From positions 167,665,837-167,729,836 of the forward strand of contig CM022300.1 of NCBI GenBank assembly GCA_011799875.1: a stretch of DNA of 64,000 nucleotides, given 5' to 3'. Source of the stretch: Thinopyrum elongatum. Taxonomy: Eukaryota; Streptophyta; Magnoliopsida; Poales; Poaceae. A program made the translations under genes and the position numbers. Below, in pieces: positions 46,601 through 56,060 of the stretch (position 1 is its first letter; every line of letters begins with the position of its first letter). The notes beneath the pieces were generated by a model that worked only from the letters and a program-made list of their open reading frames with translations, was not told where the DNA came from and did not search any database.

Positions 46601-46722
46601 CGTGGCTGGGACCAGCGGTAGGAGGCGTGACTCTGACAGCGTGGGCTCGAGGCAGCGGTGGAGGTGGAAGGGAGGGGGAGGGAGGCGGCGGTGAAGGACA
46701 AGGAGAAGCAAGCGGCTCTCAT
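28694..46722 (-). CDS. HFLX: HflX-type GTPase, chloroplast-targeted, 13 exons
   Basis: Exons, 5' to 3' on the minus strand: 46722-46336, 46100-45958, 40497-40381, 39345-39231, 38754-38617, 38093-37998, 37911-37798, 37706-37638, 29814-29744, 29648-29555, 29298-29173, 29080-28991, 28792-28694. All introns are GT-AG and the joined frame is 1659 bp (552 residues plus TGA). Residues 1-60 are Ser/Ala/Arg-rich like a plastid transit peptide. The HflX N-terminal domain follows ([10 protein letters not shown]..., [33 protein letters not shown]), then a helical linker (residues 220-320). The GTPase has G1 GYTNAGKST (334-342), G3 DTVGF (381-385), G4 NKID (447-450) and G5 SAMNG (471-475). Bacterial HflX binds the 50S subunit and splits stalled ribosomes; a plastid role is inferred. 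ATG 46722 is chosen because it precedes the transit-like region. Large insertions lie in introns 2, 3 and 8, yet no exon is damaged. Confidence 0.95.
29862..30824 (-). repeat. 3' LTR of the intron-8 element
   Basis: 963 bp, TG...CA, collinear with 36586-37590. It carries the TATA-like ttttata (30181-30187, TATAAAA on the minus strand). It lacks the 59-bp duplication found in the other LTR. Confidence 0.92.
31305..31310 (+). promoter_or_regulatory. TATA box of the antisense ORF
   Basis: tataaa in the context tggttataaatcgggg lies 170 bp before ATG 31480, followed by a C-rich leader of the kind common in grass 5' UTRs. It suggests the antisense ORF had its own promoter, separate from the LTR. 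Confidence 0.55.
31480..34760 (+). pseudogene. Antisense ORF, 'putative gypsy-type transposon' domain protein
   Basis: From ATG 31480, 266 codons run to TGA 32278: [11 protein letters not shown], then [60 protein letters not shown] and NTFFYVRNV. This resembles the grass domain catalogued as Transposase_28. A frameshift near 32275 separates it from its continuation ([21 protein letters not shown] at 32279-32360). Downstream are a Lys/Pro/Ala linker and an Ala/Glu/Lys coiled coil (34180-34600, [20 protein letters not shown]). Likely introns: 32891-32961, 33761-33913, 34020-34176, 34612-34697. Antisense ORFs 3' of pol are known from several plant Gypsy lineages; their role is unclear. The gene ends where it collides with the protease region at about 34760. 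Confidence 0.65.
33799..34125 (+). repeat. Duplicated intronic module with hairpin
   Basis: The segments 33799-33885 and 34039-34125, in two adjacent introns of the antisense ORF, are near-identical over about 87 bp (tagtgggggcgcg, gcgcacccactggg, ttgggtcgaatctta). Each contains an inverted repeat, gtgggggcgc against gcgcacccac, able to form a stem-loop. Confidence 0.75.
34760..36542 (-). pseudogene. gag and protease region of the intron-8 element
   Basis: The minus strand begins at ATG 36542 with [19 protein letters not shown] and reads through an Ala-rich, helical gag-like part ([36 protein letters not shown]) to about 35730. A frame change follows, with a Pro-rich linker and a retropepsin-like segment: [15 protein letters not shown] with the Asp-Gly core near 35320, and [14 protein letters not shown] near 35100. 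A typical retroviral-type protease has D-S/T-G; here it is D-G-G. The frame runs to [15 protein letters not shown] at about 34765 and then enters antisense-ORF sequence. No capsid zinc knuckle is preserved, and pol is missing. Confidence 0.6.
36567..36583 (-). other. Primer-binding site of the intron-8 element
   Basis: Minus-strand tggcgcccaccgtgggg begins two bases after the LTR end (gttggcgccc). It is a PBS type seen in many grass Gypsy elements and fixes orientation. Confidence 0.75.
36586..37590 (-). repeat. 5' LTR of the intron-8 element
   Basis: 1005 bp, TG...CA. It includes a 59-bp tandem duplication at 36922-36980 and 36981-37039 and a TATA-like ttttata at 36898-36904. It differs from the 3' LTR by scattered substitutions and small indels. 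Confidence 0.92.
36922..37039. repeat. 59-bp tandem duplication within the 5' LTR
   Basis: Two adjacent copies start tacaatggtaaagttacatg and end aagccggcgc. They differ at a few bases. The 3' LTR has one copy near 30206-30264. Confidence 0.88.
39395..39714 (+). mobile_element. TRIM (miniature LTR retrotransposon), 320 bp
   Basis: Two 83-bp LTRs (39395-39477 and 39632-39714) start tgttgaagtgtatatg and end agcttaaca and differ at about seven sites. tggtatcagagcc (39478-39490), an initiator-tRNA-Met PBS, follows the first. gagaggggg (39623-39631), a purine tract, precedes the second. A perfect TSD, aagat, flanks it (39390-39394 and 39715-39719). It encodes nothing. It lies in HflX intron 3. 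It resembles the SMART/TRIM class of grasses; the family is unnamed. Confidence 0.93.
39793..40023. mobile_element. Tourist-like (PIF/Harbinger) MITE
   Basis: Terminal inverted repeats gggtatgtttggtt and aaccaaacataccg match at 13 of 14 positions and are flanked by TAA on both sides (39790-39792, 40024-40026), the Harbinger-type TSD. 231 bp, non-coding, in HflX intron 3. Confidence 0.85.
40055..40293. mobile_element. Decayed Stowaway-like MITE
   Basis: Starts tactcccttcgtttgg and ends ccaaacagagta, degenerate forms of the CTCCCTCCGT terminus of Tc1/mariner Stowaway elements, with TA at each side. It has the usual internal tttgac and gtcaaa words. HflX intron 3. Confidence 0.7.
41000..41221 (+). 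repeat. Copia 5' LTR
   Basis: 222 bp. Compared with the 3' LTR it has lost a short block after acccaaagtct and carries scattered substitutions. Confidence 0.93.
41222..45262 (+). pseudogene. Copia gag-pol relic
   Basis: The first part of gag is missing. What remains starts with a Gly/Asn-rich stretch (41280-41510) and a zinc knuckle ([12 protein letters not shown], then DC). The protease core is [12 protein letters not shown] (41682 on). The integrase shows [28 protein letters not shown] and QNGSAERK, the DDE set. The reverse transcriptase runs from about 43670 with [24 protein letters not shown] and YVDD (44300s). RNase H reads [20 protein letters not shown] and [12 protein letters not shown], ending at TGA 45260-45262. 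Breaks: TAG at 41588, 44202 and 44712, frame changes near 41910, 42250, 42575, 42990 and 44920. The last two TAGs sit at conserved Trp positions (APRA-W-Y, H-W-A). It cannot move itself. Confidence 0.92.
45274..45517 (+). repeat. Copia 3' LTR
   Basis: 244 bp, TG...CA, with an aataaa near 45462 that could serve in 3'-end formation. Confidence 0.93.
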
Positions 46723-47920
46723 GGCGTGACGTGACGAGACGACGCTTCTCTCTAGCTCGTTCCAACGGCCCAGTGGATTGGGTGAGGAAGTTGCGTCCGG
46801 TGATGCCGTGGACAATTCTCGGCCATTGGATTGGATGCCGCGGGGACGGTGTACCCTCAAGTTTGACCAAGTCTTGGAAATGTGGCAAAAATCATCATTC
46901 ACTAAAGCTAAGTTGTGTTCCTTCCCTCAGAAAAAAAAAGCTAAGTTGTGTTCCTCTGGTTTTCTTGGCCACAGGTTATATCAAAGTTTTAAGCAAAATT
47001 GTTTGCCATGCTTGGTTTTCGGATGGGGGCCGAGCGGACGATGCTTGGTTTTCGGATGGGGGGCGAGCGGATGACCGTTGAGGGGTGATTTTGGGTTCTC
47101 TCCGATGAGTTCGAGGACAAAGTCAATCCCGACGGTGAATGTGGTTTGCTTCCTGGTTCGTTCTCTCCCTCTCTTTGGGCCTAGGACTACCACGTCGCGG
47201 GATACTCGGCAGAGGAGGTTGGGGCGACCCTACAGATCTCGGTTTTCGATCCGGCGCGGGAAGGGCAATGACGAGATGGCATGCAAGGATTTGAAAAGGC
47301 CATGGTGGTGACTTGGTGCGCAGGGTTGTGGCTCGACGCTCTTCAAAGGCCCGGTGTGGACATCTACCGGTGGTCAGCCGTCCGACCGTCACACTCACCG
47401 ATTTTCTAAATAGTTCATGGACCAAGGTAATGCCTTGGAAAAGGAAGGGTAGGTTGCACCATGTGGCAGCGCATGTTAATCTTCAAAGTGTTCGTAATCT
47501 GAGGAGGGATGCCTCCCTCCTTCCCCGATTTGTGGCATCACCATAGTCGGAGTCGGATGCAACCTTAGTGGATGGACATCGGCTGTCAAGTTCAAATTTG
47601 CTCGCATGTCGGACCCAGCTAGATGATGATGGGCCAGATGTGGCCCATCAGGATCTGCATGCCGCCCATGACTCTGTGACAGGAATCATGCGTGGGACGA
47701 TATTGATCATTTCCTTCCCTACTGCACCATGTGATTTACGTTCAACCTTTGCGGCTTGTATGGATAAACTTGGGTTTAGGTCTCTGGGACGTGGAAAATC
47801 TACACGGGCGTGGCAAACATCGGATTCACGCCTTTTTGTCAAAGTCGTCATGGCAGGGCGCGGCATGGAGCTGGGCGGTGATGGTCGTGATCTTGGGAGT
47901 GCTCCTCCTCCCATGGCAGC
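46723..47920. other. HflX upstream region
   Basis: Contains the presumed HflX promoter. A ggccca word at 46768-46773 (TGGGCC on the gene strand) resembles site II elements common upstream of plastid and ribosomal protein genes; no clear TATA box is seen. 47008-47073 is a 33-bp direct tandem repeat. From 47080 to 47920 there are modest plus-strand frames (for example 47568-47954) with no recognisable domain. Confidence 0.45.
47008..47073. repeat. 33-bp direct tandem repeat upstream of HflX
   Basis: Two adjacent copies beginning atgcttggttttcggatggg, differing at two positions. They lie about 290 bp upstream of the HflX start codon. Confidence 0.85.
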
Positions 47921-48759
47921 TGTAGGGTCGGAAGTATGTCTAGAGGGGAGGTGATCAGACTACTTGACCAAATAAAACCTAACATTTTCCCAATTTTAGT
48001 TGTAGGCAGATTTTAGCAATTATGACAAGTCAAGCAATTAACCTACACATGCAATTCTAAGAGTATAGCAGCGGAATGTAAAACATTGTACATGAAGGTA
48101 AAGGAAAGGGTTTGGAGAAGGCAAGCGCAATGGGGACACGAAGATTTTTAGCGTGGTTCCGATAGGTGATGCTATCGTACATCCACGTTGATGGAGACTT
48201 CAACCCGCGAAGGGTAACAGTTGCGCGAGTCCAAGGAGGGCTCCAGCCACGAAGGGTCCACGAAGAAGCAACCTTGTCTGTCCCACCATGGCCATCGCCC
48301 ACGAAGTACTTGCCTCACTCGGGTAGATCTTCAGGAAGTAGGCGATCTCCTTGCCCTTACAAACTTCTTGGTTCAACTCCACATCATGTCGGAGGCTCCC
48401 AAGCGACACCTAACCAATCTAGGAGACACCACTTTTCAAAAGGTATTAGACGGTGTGTTGATGATGAACTCCTTGCTCTTGTGCTTCAAATGATAGTCTC
48501 CCCAACACTCAACTCTCTCTCACAGATTTGGCTATGGTGGAAGAAGGATTTGAGTGGAAAGCAACTTGGGAAAGGTTAGAAATCAAGGTTCAAATGGTAG
48601 GAATGAAATCTCTTGATCTCAACACATGAGTAGGTGGTTCTCTTTCAGAAAATGAATGGTGAAAATGTAGGCACGTTCTGATAGCTCTCTTCTATGAGGA
48701 AGAAGGGGTGGAGGGGTATATATAGCCTCCACACTTTTGACCCAACTCACTTTTGACCC

Positions 48760-49150
48760 AACTCGGTGGCACCGATCAGAAATCTCGGTGGCACCGACCT
48801 GTGTAAAAATATGAACGTTGGGAATCTCGGTGGGACCGATGGAAACAACTCAGAGGGACCGATGTGCAAGGGTTTAGGGCAAACCTCGTCTCGGTGACAC
48901 CAATTGCATCATCTTGGTAAGACCGAAGTGAAGCAATAAGGCAACAGAGAGTTTGGCAAGCCATCTCGGTGGTACCGATTGCAATTCTTGGTGGGACCAA
49001 AATAATTGCAACAAGCAACAGAGAGCTAGCAAGGCCATCTCGGTGGGACCGAGATCCATATCGGTGGATCCAAATTGTTAGGGTTTTGGTAGTGGCTAAG
49101 TCCAGATGAACTCGGTGGCTCCGGATAGTAAGTTTCGGTGGGGCCGAGTT
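48760..49150. repeat. Cluster of tcggtgggaccga-like motifs
   Basis: Twelve degenerate copies of ctcggtggnaccgat occur at about 48763, 48783, 48826, 48850, 48890, 48913, 48965, 48987, 49039, 49060, 49111 and 49134. The core tcggt-ggg-accga is itself a short inverted repeat. It lies within the split LTR. Confidence 0.8.
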
Positions 49151-49689
49151 GGAATGAAGGGTTTGGGCATATTTGGATGGAGAAAGTGGTTGAGGATTTT
49201 GGAGCAATATCACTAAGCACTTTGAACAAAAAGATCATTAAGCAATACCTCATCCCCTTTTAATAGTATTGGTTTTTCTATGGACTCAATGTGATCTTGG
49301 ATCACTTAACCAAAAATGTAGAGTCTTGAGCTTTTGCCAATCCATTTTCTTAATATTTTGAGGGGTCCACAATCACTAATCCTTGCCATGCCAATCATTG
49401 AACATCCTGAAACATTTAATTTGAATGGACATTACACTGGTACAGCGAGGTGCTATACAAATGGTTTTTAACCCCTTTCCGCGACGGCGTTTTGAACCGT
49501 CGCCAAGTGAGTGACTGCGATAGGGGGGGTCCTTCCCACACGACCCAGAAACCGTCGGGGATAGGCCCTCCGGTCACACACGCTCGGCAAAATGAGGTCG
49601 TATGCGACGGGCGAGCGATCAAATACGGTTATACGTACAGTTGTGCTAAAAAAATACAATTATACAGGCCAAATCGTTTCCGATCGTAA

Positions 49690-49914
49690 GTACATCCCAC
49701 ACAGTCAGTCCCGGCTAAACGTTTCCATTCGTATGTACATTCCACAAAGTCAATCCAAGGAATACGTTTCTGTTAGTATGTACATCCCACACAGTCAATC
49801 CAAGAAGTACGTTTCTGTTCGTATATACATCCCACACAGTCACTCCAAGGAAAACGTTTTCGTTCGCATGTACATCACACACAATTTTTCCCATTAAATC
49901 GTTTGTGATAGCGT
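49690..49914. repeat. 45-bp subterminal tandem array, five units
   Basis: Units beginning gtacatcccacacagtc recur at 49690, 49735, 49780, 49825 and 49870 with exact 45-bp spacing and moderate divergence. Such arrays are typical transposase-binding regions of CACTA elements; binding is inferred. Confidence 0.85.
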
Positions 49915-51096
49915 TGCCATTGTAGACGATATTAACAATTTTACAGTTTGTGTTATTGAATGCATCACACACGGTGTGTAGAAGAAACTGTGTGGCATAG
50001 ACTGTCCATCACACACACTTTTTATGTGGTAAATATTTGCGCATGGTGGCATAACGCAAACAGTTTTCAAGAGGAAGTCGTGTGCGATTATTCATTGATC
50101 CAACACGTTTTATTCCTAAAAACTGTGTGCGTTGTCTGAGGTCATCGCCCACGGTGTTTTCTCAATAACCGTTTGCAAGAGAAAAACCTAATTAGCAGGC
50201 TAATTTGGTAATTAGCAGGCTAATTGGCCTATTATTAATAATTTATTTATTAATCTAATTGACATTTCATATCAAGCACACAATATATTTCATTTTCATA
50301 TTAAGGAAGCAGGATTTCATAATTGAAATACATCAGAGTAAAACATCATATAGCTTCAGCACTCAGCTACACAACTGCACCAGCACCAAGTTTCACATGT
50401 AACATCTATAACCTTTGGAAATTAGTATCATAGACAGTACATAGATAGATGAATCTCATTTGGAAAACTGCTGAAGCGGAAGGCGAATATTGAGCCTTCA
50501 TTGATGTTGAACGTCTTTGCAACTTTAGGCCAGTGCATGTGGATGATTGACCGTCCATCCTTCGTCCTCTTCAGGAAGACTTCAATATTGAACCGTGGGT
50601 GTTGTAAGAATACCTTCCTCGCCTCCTGACCATACAAGTGGTTTGAGAGGTAATCATCAGGGAACTGCTTTGGAAAGGCATGAAAACAAGGATATGCATA
50701 AATATCTTCTCTAGATTTAAAATGGCGCAAAGGAATTAAAAAGACAAGGTATAACAGTTAGTACCATGTTGTAGTGAACTGATGTCTTCTTCATTGTGCA
50801 GACAAAAATCTTGTTGTTTTTTGTCTCTAATTTCTTTATCTTAATAATCTTTCTGAATTTCTTGACTTGACTGATATTCATGGACAACTCATTTCCCCAT
50901 ATGCAAAAAGGGTCAAACAGTGGGTCAAAACCTCTGACAGCAGGACCTACATGTGCAAGACCAAATTGTTAAAAACCTAATATTTAAAAACAAGAAGTGG
51001 AAAGATGTGTTATTAACTGCAACATGCCTAATATTTAAAAACAAGCAAACATAGTCATTCAAACTTGTATTGTGCAGGTCTAAGTACACTAGTTAT

Positions 51097-51545
51097 TGGC
51101 CCTGTTTGGATCCATGGGTTAGAGTTAGTTTGAGCTAATTTGGGCTCAAATAGCCCTAAAGTATCCAAACATGAAGGCTAGATTGAGCTAGTTGCGTCTA
51201 ACCCACCCAAAACAACTATCCCACCCAAGAGGTGCTAATTGGGACTAGTTCTCCTAGTGCATTTATTGTCAATCTAACCCTGTCATCCAAACACCTCTTT
51301 GGCTAGAGTTAGTTTAGGGTTAGTCATTGTTGAGTATCATTGTTATTTAGGAAACGTAGGATAGCATAGGATTTATTCTACCTTGACTTGTAATCCAAGA
51401 TGACCATGTACTCCTATATATATGCCCACGAGGCTCAAGCAATACAATCAACTATTCCACCAATCTCTCTCTCTCTCCCTTTTAACTGTCATGAGCTAGA
51501 AACTAACTCTAACCTCTAGTTAAGTTAGAGTATCCAAACAGTGCC
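51097..51545. mobile_element. Tourist-like MITE carrying a nested solo LTR
   Basis: The left end tggccctgtttggat and right end atccaaacagtgcca are inverted repeats, and gttagagttag near the left matches ctaactctaac near the right. Removing the solo LTR (51328-51487) and one TSD leaves about 284 bp. The TSD is not clean. Confidence 0.65.
51328..51487 (+). mobile_element. Short solo LTR nested in the MITE
   Basis: 160 bp starting tgttgagtatc, with a tatatat at about 51415-51421 and a (ct)n tract near the end. It is flanked by a perfect 5-bp repeat, gtcat (51323-51327 and 51488-51492). It ends aact rather than CA, so the last base may have mutated. Confidence 0.65.
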
Positions 51546-51577
51546 ATTGTTAAATCAAATGGAAAGGCATGTTAATA

Positions 51578-51834
51578 CTCCCTCCGGTCCTTTTACTTTG
51601 CATATAAGAATTGTCTGAAGTCAAACTTCATAAAGTTTGACCTTATTTATGTGAAAAAAATATCAACATCTACCATGCTAAAGTTATACAATATGAAAAT
51701 TTAAGTCATGACACATCTACTGATATTGATTTCATATTGTGAATGTTGGTATTTTTTTCTATAAAGTTGATTAAACTTTACGAGGCTTGACTTTAGACAA
51801 ATCTTATATGCGAACTAAAAAGATTCGGAGGGAG
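51578..51834. mobile_element. Stowaway MITE
   Basis: Starts ctccctccggtcctttt and ends aaaagattcggagggag, with TA target duplications on both sides (51576-51577, 51835-51836). 257 bp, Tc1/mariner type, non-coding. Confidence 0.92.
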
Positions 51835-52915
51835 TACAACATGCTTAACAGCAACCAAATATAGTCATTCATAGAGCTATTGTTAAAATTGGTATTGATG
51901 AAGTTGAACTGCACAGTTCATACTAGCACATATAGAACATCACACTGTGAATAGCTGAAATAAACAAGGCATACTACGAACAACCAAAGATGGCAATTGA
52001 AACTGGACATATGCTAACTACAAACAACCGAACAACTATAAACCGTAGAAATAAACAAGGCGCCATGCAAACAACCAAATATAGCAATAAATACTGGACA
52101 GATTCTCACTACAAAAGGGGTTCGAGAAAACAAATCATGGGTTTCCTCACTTGTCACAGATTGGCTCCTCCTCGTGGTTCCCGTTGATGAGGTCTGACTT
52201 GCCAGCTGAGGATCCCAAGCCAGCGTCGCAGAACGTGTCCTTCAGAAATGACAAAAGGGGCTCCATGGCGATGAAGGATGGCAAATTGTTCATAACGAGC
52301 CGCAGGAGATCAGCGGCAGGGCCATCGATGAGATCGACGGCTGTCAAACCCGAAGGGTTGGGGGTGGGCAACTTAACCTGTGACATAGCCCGCGTCAACC
52401 CGTCGCTGTCGACGACCTCGATGTCGTAGCCGGCGTCCGTGACATGCCAGAATACTCTAGCCCGCTGATTGAAAGGCTCAATCCAGGTCCAGTCATCGTT
52501 GTCAGCTTCCTCCGCGGCCACCTCGCCGACGTCAGGCGAAGAGGCCGCGGTAAAGCTCTTTTGGGCGATTCGCTCCTCGAGCTCCCCGGGAAGCGTAGCT
52601 GGGCTTAGGCTGCGACGCTCTTTAGTGGGGGAGGGGGTGGGGATGGGGATCTCTGGGAAAGGGGGTGTTTCGCATGCGTCATCTAAGAAACTCAGGGCGG
52701 CGAGGGTATGTATATCGGTGGTTAAACTACACGGGCAAACCGGCAGAGGTCGACGATGTAGGCGGCGGCGGCGACCTAGCTAGGTTTGGAGCGAGGGAGG
52801 GGTGGCGTGTATGTGTGTGAGCGGGGGATTTGGGGTGAGCGAAGGATTTGGGGTGTGTGTGTGGAGGGGGTCCAAGGTGGTTTTTGAGGAAATGCCGCGG
52901 GTACTGAAAATTTTA

Positions 52916-53270
52916 CTAGGCGGGAGTAAAATGGCGGGGCTACCGAAAATTTGGATCAAGTGATCGAAGTAAAGCGGGGCGGGAGTAACGAACATCACAC
53001 ACGGTTAAAACATAATAATCGTGTGCTATCAAACAGAAAACCACTCCAGCCGAGAAGATATTTTTTGAGATTGCGAAGGATGCGGGCGGGAGTAAAATGC
53101 CGGGGCTCTAGTTCAAAAAAATATCCGGGGCTACTGAATATTTGGTTCCACTAATTGAAGCAGAGCGGGAGTAACAGACATCGCACACGGTCCACACATA
53201 CGAATCGTGTGCTATCAAACAGAAAAACCCTCTACGCGGGTAGATATTTTCGAGATTACGAGGTAGTAGA
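52916..53270. repeat. Two-unit repeat of about 175 bp
   Basis: Units starting gcgggagtaaaatg(g/c)cgggg near 52920 and 53088 share catc(a/g)cacacggt, cgtgtgctatcaaacagaaa and agatatttt in the same order. It leads into the ~340-bp array. Confidence 0.7.
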
Positions 53271-53299
53271 TATTTTCAAGAGTGGGAGGCAAGCCTCGT

Positions 53300-56060
53300 G
53301 GAGCCCAATCTACTGTGCTGATGTGAGTGACTGCAGGGGCATGGTCGTGGCACACGGGTAGTCTGACCGAACCGTGTCTGTTGTGTACCCAATCGCAGAC
53401 GGTTTCTGCATCCAACTCGTGTGCTGTTTATAAATTTGGCAAAAAGAATAATGCGGGAAAGGGTCAGAACACGAACACACTTGCATGTGGACCAAATATA
53501 TCTATGAAAAGGGTGGTTTGATGTTCGAATAACCAATGCACAACTTTGATGTGGCACCTGTCGCACAAAGTGCACAGTATTGCTAGTCAGCCACCCCCTA
53601 CGAACCCCACTTCGTGTCGGCGGTAAGGGAATCCTAGCTACGAATGCATGCCCCCAGATAGTTAGGTTTGAAATCTCACCCTATCGTAACACAAAACCTA
53701 TAGGAGTCCATCATATATATGGTCAAACTTCCCCTTTCGCTTCCGAACAAAGGTGGACCGTGTGCCGACCCACAAATGTGTGTTTGTGGCGGGAGATGGG
53801 TGAGACCACATACGAACCACCTGCGGGTGGCCCTATACTATATGTATGAAAAGGGTGTGGTGTGATATTTAACTACCATTCACAACTTTGATGTGGCACG
53901 TGTGCCTCGCAAAATAACCGGACTTCCCCGACCCCACGGAGGTTGCAGGTAGTGCGAAGTAGCCCCCCCACACACACGTGTCGGGGGGAGGGCATCTCAC
54001 CAAGACGTACTGTAACACGGACCAAACAGAATCCAACTTGATCGTACAACCTCTCTCGCTCGTTGTTGGTCAAAGTGATGGACGTTCACACGGCCCCGCA
54101 AAATGGGCTAGCTTGTCGCCGATAAACTCACGAGGGAGTACTGTCTAAAGACAAAACCCACTCTGTGCATGTGGCCCAATTATGTATATGGAAGTGGTGT
54201 GTGTGGTGTTTGAATACGCAATGCACAAATTTGATGTGGCACCATGCTTTGGAACCATAAAATCCCCACACTGATCGAGGGTTCACGATGCGTAGCATGC
54301 ATGCGCTCAAACTTAATTAGGCCTAAAATGATCGACCTACTATACGGTAACACGAACCAAAGAAGAAGAATCCACCCTGGTAACCTTTCTCGTCGTCGGC
54401 CGAAATGATGGACGTCCACGCGGGCCCACAAATATATATAGGCCTGCCGCCCATATATAACCAAGCGAGTGAGAGTGTGCAAAGACAACCATTGCATGCA
54501 TGTGTCCCAAACATATTTATGGAGGTGCGTGATGCATGCATATGTGTTGAATACCTAATGCACAACATTGATGTGGTGCATGCGTTCAAAATCGCACAGG
54601 TCCCCACACAGAGCAAGAGGTTCATGACGTGTCGTGTGCTCGCCCCCCCCCCCTTCAATCCAGCGGGAAGGATTCATGTGTACACATGTGCTATTATATA
54701 TGTAATCTCACCTATATCACGAGACAACCAAAAAATTAATCCCCTCCTAAGTCAAAATAATTAACCTCTCTCGTTGTCGGTGAAAGCGATGGACCAAGCG
54801 GGCTGACAGATGGAAGCATCGCCGATAACCACGTGAGTTAGTGCCACAGGACAACCACCATCGCTTGCATGTGTGCCAAAACATATATATGGAGAGGTGT
54901 GTGGTTGTGATGTTTTGAATACCTAATGCACAACCTTTGATGTGGCATTTGCCTCAAAAACCGCAAAGTCCCCACACAGAGTGAGGTTCATGTGTGACAC
55001 CTAATATATGTTGGTCCCATCTCCCCTTCAACACGTACTATATATATACTCCTACCCTAACACAGCCCTAAAAGAATTAATCCTCCTTGTTCGTCAAATG
55101 TGCCTCTCTCTCGTTGGGTCAAAGTGATGGAGGACGACCTCGCGGGCCCACAGATGGAAGCGCCGCACGTGAGTGAGTTCCTATAGGGCAACCACCACCT
55201 GCATGGTATTGCGTGATGTTTGAATACCAATGCACAACTTTGATGTGGCACCTGCCTCGGGAACCGGAAAGTCCCCACATGGAGCGAGGTTATGACACAC
55301 ACACACACATATATATATATAGAGAGAGAGTATACATGTTGCCCCTTCTTTGACATGTACTATACATACTCCTACCGTGCATATACGTAACACAGACAAA
55401 AAAAAGAACCATCCTTGTTGGTCAAATTAACCTCTTTCTCGTTGTACGTTCAATTTATCGACGAAGACCTCGCGGGCCCACAGAGAGTTACACGCGAGCG
55501 AGTGTCATAGGAAAACCACCGCGTGCATGTTGTCGTGTGTTGTGTGATGTTTGAATACCCAATGCACAACTTTGACGTGGCTCATGCTTCGCAAACCGGA
55601 AACGCACTACACAGAGGTTCATGATGCGTAGTAGCTAGCCCCCTCACTTCGAGCCGGTGTGAGGGACTCATGTGTACGCACGTGCCCGAACTTTGATATG
55701 GAATCTCACCATGATCCACACCGTAACACACATGCCAAGATGAATCCACCTTCGGTCCGATGTCTCTCGTTGTCGGTGGAAACTGAAAACCTTTGCGGGC
55801 TAACGAATGGGCACGTCGCTGCTAACCACATGAGGGAGTGTCCGAGAGGACCACCAATGCATGAATGTGGCCCGAACATGTATGTATGAAAGGGTTGTGT
55901 AATGCTTTAAATAACCAATTCACGACTTTGATGTGGCATATATACATGACTCACAAAATGATCAATAATCCCACATCACGGAGGCTCACGACTAGTAGTG
56001 TACTCATGGACCCCCCCCCCCCACACACAGACACATATCCCGCACCATCACCTCCACTCT
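53300..56060. repeat. Tandem array of about eight ~340-bp units
   Basis: An anchor like aatgcacaactttgatgtgg recurs near 53533, 53878, 54221, 54558, 54926, 55229, 55561 and 55916, i.e. every 300-370 bp. Between anchors the order is conserved: ggaaagtccccacacggagc, then gggactcatgtgtac, taacacgaaccaa, cctctctcgttgtcgg, cgcgggcccac and aacatatatatggaa. Divergence is strong. No ORF is conserved. Unit six includes (ca)n(ta)n(ga)n at about 55293-55331. Confidence 0.85.

Larger units (their letters stand above)
50428..52790 (-). pseudogene. B3-domain gene module inside the CACTA block
   Basis: Three exon-like pieces on the minus strand. The last, from about 50690 to TGA at 50428, reads QFPDDYLSNHLYGQEARKVF, VFLKRTKDGRSIIHM, HWPKVAKTFNI and GSIFAFRFSS, a good B3 DNA-binding domain. 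A middle piece ends at 50765 before gtacta (KKTSVHYNM). The first, ending at 52151 before gtgagg, is a Pro/Ser-rich acidic region (DDWTWIEPFNQRARVFWHV; LLRLVMNNLPSFIAMEPLL). Intron 1 holds two MITEs and a solo LTR. No in-frame ATG is seen in the first piece back to a stop at about 52777. It may be a captured fragment or a gene with a lost first exon. Transcription-factor function is inferred from the domain only. Confidence 0.5.

Noticed and set aside
28694..46722. HflX as bacterial or organellar contamination
   Set aside because: Thirteen exons with GT-AG introns, a transit-peptide-like N-terminus and plant transposons in the introns show it is a plant nuclear gene.
47568..47954. 128-codon plus-strand frame upstream of HflX
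   Set aside because: No domain or promoter recognised; it overlaps the end of an LTR at 47921. Kept only as a weak possibility.
53300..56060. CRISPR-like array
   Set aside because: Units are about 340 bp, highly diverged, without repeat-spacer structure, in plant nuclear DNA.
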